Assembly (NCBI GenBank): GCA_040902925.1
Contig: JBBDWJ010000326.1
Location: forward strand, 1-12,509
DNA: 12,509 bases
Origin: JBBDWJ01 sp040902925
Lineage (GTDB): Bacteria > Acidobacteriota > Terriglobia > Bryobacterales > UBA6623
Direction: 5' to 3'
The notes under the pieces were generated by a model, which saw only the letters and a list, made by a program, of their open reading frames with translations, was not told the DNA's origin and searched no databases. The first letter of the stretch is position 1; every line of letters starts with the position of its first letter. The position numbers and the translations under genes were made by a program. Below, one piece after another: positions 7,016-12,509 of the stretch.

Positions 7016-7435
7016 TCAAGCGGCCTTAACGCGCTGCGAAGCTTCGAGCCGCGCCTGGGCTCGTTCGACGGCCTTCAGTGCGCGCTCCACGTTGATTTCC
7101 ATGTCGTGGCGCTGCAGCAGGTCATTGGCGCGGCGGCGAGCCTGTTCAGCGCGGTTGATGTCGATTTCCTCCGCCCACTCGGCCGCGTCGGCCAGCACAC
7201 GGACGAAATCGGGCAGTACTTCCACGACGCCGCCGTGGATCGACATGTAGCGCGTCCGCGAGCCGTCGTCGAAGCTGAGAACGCCGATCCCGAGCTTGCT
7301 CATCAGAGGAGCATGGCCCGGCAGAACGCCGAAGTATCCGCCCTCGGCCGGGATCTGCACTTGCTGGACGGTCTCGCGGACCAGCAGCCGTTCCGGCACC
7401 GCCACCTCGAGCGTCAGATGATCGGGCAAGTTCAT
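7016..7435 (-). CDS. atpC: F1F0 ATP synthase subunit epsilon
   Basis: This 139-residue subunit forms part of the central stalk with gamma and can inhibit ATP hydrolysis through its C-terminal helices. The N-terminal beta-sandwich (about 1-90) has the typical LxLEVxxPER and VQIPAEGGYFGVLPGHAPL segments, plus SIHGGVVEV. The C-terminal helical hairpin (about 95-139) is Ala/Arg/Glu-rich (RAEQARRRANDLL, ERALKAVERAQARLEAS), so the protein is full length with an intact two-helix domain. The ATG at 7435 follows the atpD stop by 2 nt, so translation is probably coupled. It is the last gene of the atp cluster. Confidence 0.96.
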   Translation of the reverse strand: MNLPDHLTLEVAVPERLLVRETVQQVQIPAEGGYFGVLPGHAPLMSKLGIGVLSFDDGSRTRYMSIHGGVVEVLPDFVRVLADAAEWAEEIDINRAEQARRRANDLLQRHDMEINVERALKAVERAQARLEASQRVKAA

Positions 7436-7437
7436 AC

Positions 7438-8880
<1,443 letters not shown>

Positions 8881-8923
8881 TGTGTTTCCTTGGTCCCGGC
8901 TTGGCGCGTCCGGCGTTTTTCTT

Positions 8924-8970
8924 AGCCCCGGAGGGGCGGCATGCTTGTAGCCCGGGGCGCAAGCCCCGGG
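8924..8970 (+). repeat. REP-like 47-nt two-hairpin unit, left copy
   Basis: This unit has two short hairpins: GCCCC-GGA-GGGGC (8925-8937) and CCCGGGGC-GCAA-GCCCCGGG (8951-8970, 8 bp). They are joined by GGCATGCTTGTAG. It matches the right copy at 9078-9124 in inverse orientation at 43 of 47 positions. The structure resembles dispersed REP-type palindromic elements of bacterial genomes. Confidence 0.8.
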
Positions 8971-8994
8971 ATTTGAGAACCTGACCCCGACGCC

Positions 8995-9048
8995 TACCAA
9001 GCGCATGGATTCGTGGTCCATTCGGACCGCGCATCCATGTGCTTGGTA
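8995..9048. repeat. 54-nt near-perfect hairpin at the centre of the palindrome
   Basis: Arms 8995-9019 and 9024-9048 pair over 25 positions around the loop ATTC. The outer block is 16 nt (TACCAAGCGCATGGAT against ATCCATGTGCTTGGTA, 15 of 16 complementary), then one mismatch, then an 8-nt inner block ending in GGTCC/GGACC with one G-T pair. On the atp transcript it would form a very stable stem. Confidence 0.8.
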
Positions 9049-9077
9049 TTACCTACAACTTCTGCTCTCATCGTGGA

Positions 9078-9124
9078 CCCGGGGCTCCCGCCCCGGGCTA
9101 CAGGCATGCCGCCCCTCTGGGGCT
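9078..9124 (-). repeat. REP-like 47-nt two-hairpin unit, right inverted copy
   Basis: The reverse complement matches the left copy (8924-8970) at 43 of 47 positions. The differences are single changes at unit positions 7 and 22 and the tetraloop (GCAA in the left copy, GGGA here). The 8-bp stem CCCGGGGC/GCCCCGGG is intact, and the loop changes leave the stem unchanged, as expected if the fold is what matters. Confidence 0.8.
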
Positions 9125-9198
9125 TCGGACATTCCTGACTCGTTCCCTGCAAACTTTCGCTGTCCGTTCTTCTCACGGCTTCGCCCACGCGAGTTATA

Positions 9199-10086
9199 TC
9201 ACGCCTCTTCCAAAGCCGCGGCGCCGCTGACGACCTCGATGAGATCGTTGGTAATACTCGCCTGGCGCACGCGATTGAGGTGCAGCGTCAGTTTTTCGAT
9301 CACTTCCCCGGCGTTGCGTGTAGCCGCGTCCATGGCGGTCATGCGCGCCGCGTGTTCCGACGCCGCCGACTCCACCATCGCTTGGTAGACGCTGATCTCG
9401 ACAAACTTCGGCAGCAGGAAGCGGAAAATATCCTCCGGCGGCTGTTCGTAGATGTAGTCGACCGAGGAAGTTTGCGCGGCGTCCGCCCCTTCGGGTTGCG
9501 CGGTATCGATGGGCAGCAGACGCAGCAGGTTCACCTTCTGCGTCATCACGCTCTTGAACTCGTTGTAGACGAGGTAGACCGCGTCCATCTCGCGTTCGGC
9601 GAATCGCTCGATGATGCGGCCGGCAATTTCGCGGGCCGAGGCGAATTCCACTTTGGTGAGAACGCCGACCCATTGGCCGCTGATCTCGACCGGGCGCTTA
9701 CGGTAAAAATCGCGCGCCTTGCGGCCCAATACCTCGAGCTCCACTTTGTCGCCACTATGCTGCGCGAGGAACGCTTGCGAAGCGCGTAAGACGTTGCTGT
9801 TGAAGGCCCCGCAGAGGCCTTTTTCACCGGCCAGCACGACCAGCAAAATGCGTTTTTCCTCGCGGCGATCGAGCAGCGGATGCTGGCGGACCGGCGAATC
9901 CTCGGCCAGCTTGCCGATGACGCTGCCGAGCATCTCGCGCAGCATCTTCGAATAAGGCCGCCCTTCCAGGGCGCGCTCCTGCGCGCGGCGCAGCCTGGCG
10001 GCCGAGACCATTTTCATGGCCTTGGTAATCTGCTGCGTGTTGTGGACCGAGCGAATTCGCCGGCGCAGATCGATCAGGCTGGGCAT
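9199..10086 (-). CDS. atpG: F1F0 ATP synthase subunit gamma
   Basis: This 295-residue subunit is the rotor shaft that turns inside the alpha3beta3 ring. The N-terminal coiled-coil helix is typical (LRRRIRSVHNTQQITKAMKMVSAARLRRAQ region, about 7-36). A Rossmann-like central domain has LAGEKGLCGAFNSN (about 85-98). The C-terminal helix ends with the conserved block containing NRVRQASITNDLIEVVSGA (about 272-290), which completes the shaft. Length agrees with the E. coli protein. The ATG at 10086 follows the atpA stop by 1 nt without an obvious Shine-Dalgarno sequence, suggesting coupling to atpA. Confidence 0.97.
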   Translation of the reverse strand: MPSLIDLRRRIRSVHNTQQITKAMKMVSAARLRRAQERALEGRPYSKMLREMLGSVIGKLAEDSPVRQHPLLDRREEKRILLVVLAGEKGLCGAFNSNVLRASQAFLAQHSGDKVELEVLGRKARDFYRKRPVEISGQWVGVLTKVEFASAREIAGRIIERFAEREMDAVYLVYNEFKSVMTQKVNLLRLLPIDTAQPEGADAAQTSSVDYIYEQPPEDIFRFLLPKFVEISVYQAMVESAASEHAARMTAMDAATRNAGEVIEKLTLHLNRVRQASITNDLIEVVSGAAALEEA

Positions 10087-10087
10087 T

Positions 10088-11629
<1,542 letters not shown>

Positions 11630-11650
11630 GAGATTTCTTTCTTTGCGATT

Positions 11651-12202
11651 CTAGGCGTGCTGCGCGATCGCCCGGTCGAGCGCCCGCAACTGCGCCCGCA
11701 GCGAGCCGTCGTAGATCCGCGAACCGTATTTGACGATCACGCCGCCCAGCAAAGAGGGGTCTTCGCGGAATTGGGCGCGCACCTCGCGGCCGGTCAATTC
11801 GCCAAACGTCTTCACCAGACCGCTGCGCTGTTCCTCGACAACAGGCAGGGCGGAGATAACCTCGATGCGGGCGATTCCCAGTTGGTCGTCCAGCCAGTCC
11901 CGAAAGGCCTCGCTCATTTCCTCGAGTACGTTCAGGCGGCGGTGGTCCATCACGACATAGAGGAAATTGCGCAGCGGATCGGGATACTGCAGACGCCGTG
12001 ACAACTCGGCGACGATGGCCCGTTTTTTGGCGATGGGGACGGCCGGGGAAAGCAGCACGTTCTTCAGCTCGGCGTTGCCCTCGATCAGGCCCGCAAAGCC
12101 TTCCAATTGGGCGAGCACAGTCTCGGGCTTGAGGCCCGCGGATGGTTTAGTGACCACCTCGCCCAGGGCTTGGGCATATCGTTTGGCAACTGCGAGCGGC
12201 AT
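11651..12202 (-). CDS. atpH: F1F0 ATP synthase subunit delta
   Basis: This 183-residue subunit (OSCP homologue) joins the top of the alpha3beta3 head to the peripheral stalk b subunits. The N-terminal helical domain (about 1-105) starts with VAKRYAQALGEV and contains NFLYVVMDHRRLNVLEEM. The C-terminal part (about 106-183) has the family pattern of a V/L-rich strand, a long helix and the signature DPSLLGGVIVKYGSRIYDGSLRAQL. It is full length. The ATG at 12202 has no strong Shine-Dalgarno sequence. It is the first gene of the cluster and is not preceded by atpF within the window. Confidence 0.95.
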   Translation of the reverse strand: MPLAVAKRYAQALGEVVTKPSAGLKPETVLAQLEGFAGLIEGNAELKNVLLSPAVPIAKKRAIVAELSRRLQYPDPLRNFLYVVMDHRRLNVLEEMSEAFRDWLDDQLGIARIEVISALPVVEEQRSGLVKTFGELTGREVRAQFREDPSLLGGVIVKYGSRIYDGSLRAQLRALDRAIAQHA

Positions 12203-12317
12203 CAGAGCGAATTACACGCGACCTCGGCTTGGACGCCTGTGGCTTTCAACACCCAGCTTCGGGTTTTCGGAATGAAGGGTGACGGGGCCTCGCCGGGTAA
12301 CACGAGCGGCGAGCTAA
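12203..12317 (-). promoter_or_regulatory. predicted atp leader with a 7-bp hairpin
   Basis: The leader contains CTCGCCG/CGGCGAG pairing (12307-12313 with 12289-12295) around an 11-nt loop, and a smaller ACCC/GGGT stem (about 12249-12264). It matches no riboswitch class that I can recognise. Any regulatory role is unproven. Confidence 0.3.
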
Positions 12318-12323
12318 GACCTC

Positions 12324-12353
12324 AAGCTATCACAGCGTGAAAAAAGGCGTCAA
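12324..12353 (-). promoter_or_regulatory. candidate promoter of the atp operon
   Basis: The minus strand has TTGACG (12348-12353), an 18-nt spacer ending in TGA, and TAGCTT (12324-12329). The TG one base before the -10 gives an extended -10 element that could offset its weak match. A start near 12317 would leave a leader of about 115 nt before atpH. Confidence 0.45.
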
Positions 12354-12381
12354 CCAAGCGTATCGCAGCCGAACGTAGTGA

Positions 12382-12509
12382 TTCGAGGCGAATTGGCCGA
12401 TATTTTTCCTCAGCGGCCCGACCCTGCCGGTCTGCGTGGGTACTGTCCTGATCGTGCGTTGGTTTCGGTTGAGGGCGTGGCGCTGGGGCCAATCCAATCG
12501 CCGCAGGCG
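12382..12509 (+). other. coding-like stretch running off the window end, no start found
   Basis: The plus-strand frame opens after a TGA (12379-12381) and stays open to the end of the window. About four fifths of third codon positions are G or C against about half at the other two. The translation begins with a membrane-helix-like run (IFFLSGPTLPVCVGTVLIV) followed by a basic stretch. There is no ATG, no good ribosome-binding site and only internal GTG codons. A minus-strand frame with the same third positions is also open (to TGA at 12330-12332) but uses less favoured codons. The correct strand is uncertain. Confidence 0.2.

Larger units (their letters stand above)
8881..9198. other. 318-nt gap inside the atp operon holding a nested palindrome
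   Basis: Apart from the three palindromic parts (8924-8970, 8995-9048, 9078-9124), the gap contains the atpD ribosome-binding site (about 8888-8892) and about 74 nt after atpG with no feature I can identify. I see no convincing target-site duplication at the palindrome edges and no internal promoter. Short open frames crossing it are translated repeat and not credible genes. Confidence 0.7.

Noticed and set aside
8881..9021. N-terminal extension of AtpD by 47 residues, and short proteins on both strands across the palindrome
   Set aside because: The extension is translated REP-like repeat with no ribosome-binding site, whereas the ATG at 8880 gives the conserved beta N-terminus after a good AAGGA site.
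8924..9124. CRISPR array or integron attC site explanation for the palindromic region
   Set aside because: There are only two inverted copies rather than regularly spaced direct repeats, and no cas genes, integrase or attC core sites are nearby.

Overview
The window looks like chromosomal DNA from a GC-rich Gram-negative bacterium. A deep-branching lineage such as Acidobacteriota (Solibacter/Bryobacter-like) fits best: strong GC third-position bias, an exported FG-GAP protein and an SMP-30 lipoprotein, and a winged-helix regulator paired with a membrane protein. The taxonomic call is an inference from gene style; no rRNA or other marker gene is present.

Layout. (1) 79-1704, plus strand: a membrane-anchored HtrA/DegP-type protease with two PDZ domains. 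(2) 1705-1918: a convergent intergenic gap. (3) 4569-1919, minus strand: a probable operon made of a six-helix membrane protein, a winged-helix regulator overlapping it by 8 nt, a divergent cis-prenyltransferase (UppS type), a coding-like stretch interrupted by TAG codons, and a YjbQ-family protein. A good -35/-10 promoter sits so close to the first ATG that the transcript is probably leaderless, and a perfect inverted repeat lies just upstream as a possible operator. (4) 6962-4666, minus: an SMP-30/gluconolactonase-like lipoprotein, then a secreted FG-GAP/VCBS calcium-binding repeat protein. (5) 12202-7016, minus: the F1 sector of ATP synthase, atpH-atpA-atpG-atpD-atpC, with very tight spacing except for one 318-nt gap between atpG and atpD. 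(6) 12203-12509: a leader and promoter region for the atp genes, plus a stretch with coding-like periodicity that runs off the window end.

The five atp genes encode delta, alpha, gamma, beta and epsilon of F1, with intact Walker motifs and the beta ELSEED segment. No F0 gene (a, c, b) precedes atpH within the window, so the F0 genes are probably elsewhere. The most unusual DNA is the 201-nt nested palindrome inside the atp operon (8924-9124): two 47-nt copies of a two-hairpin REP-like unit in opposite orientation (43/47 identical), flanking a separate 54-nt hairpin.

No clearly new multi-gene system (defence, biosynthetic or mobile) is visible. The points most worth a second look are the palindrome in the atp operon, the regulator/membrane-protein/UppS operon with its leaderless promoter and putative operator, and the TAG-interrupted reading frame before yjbQ.
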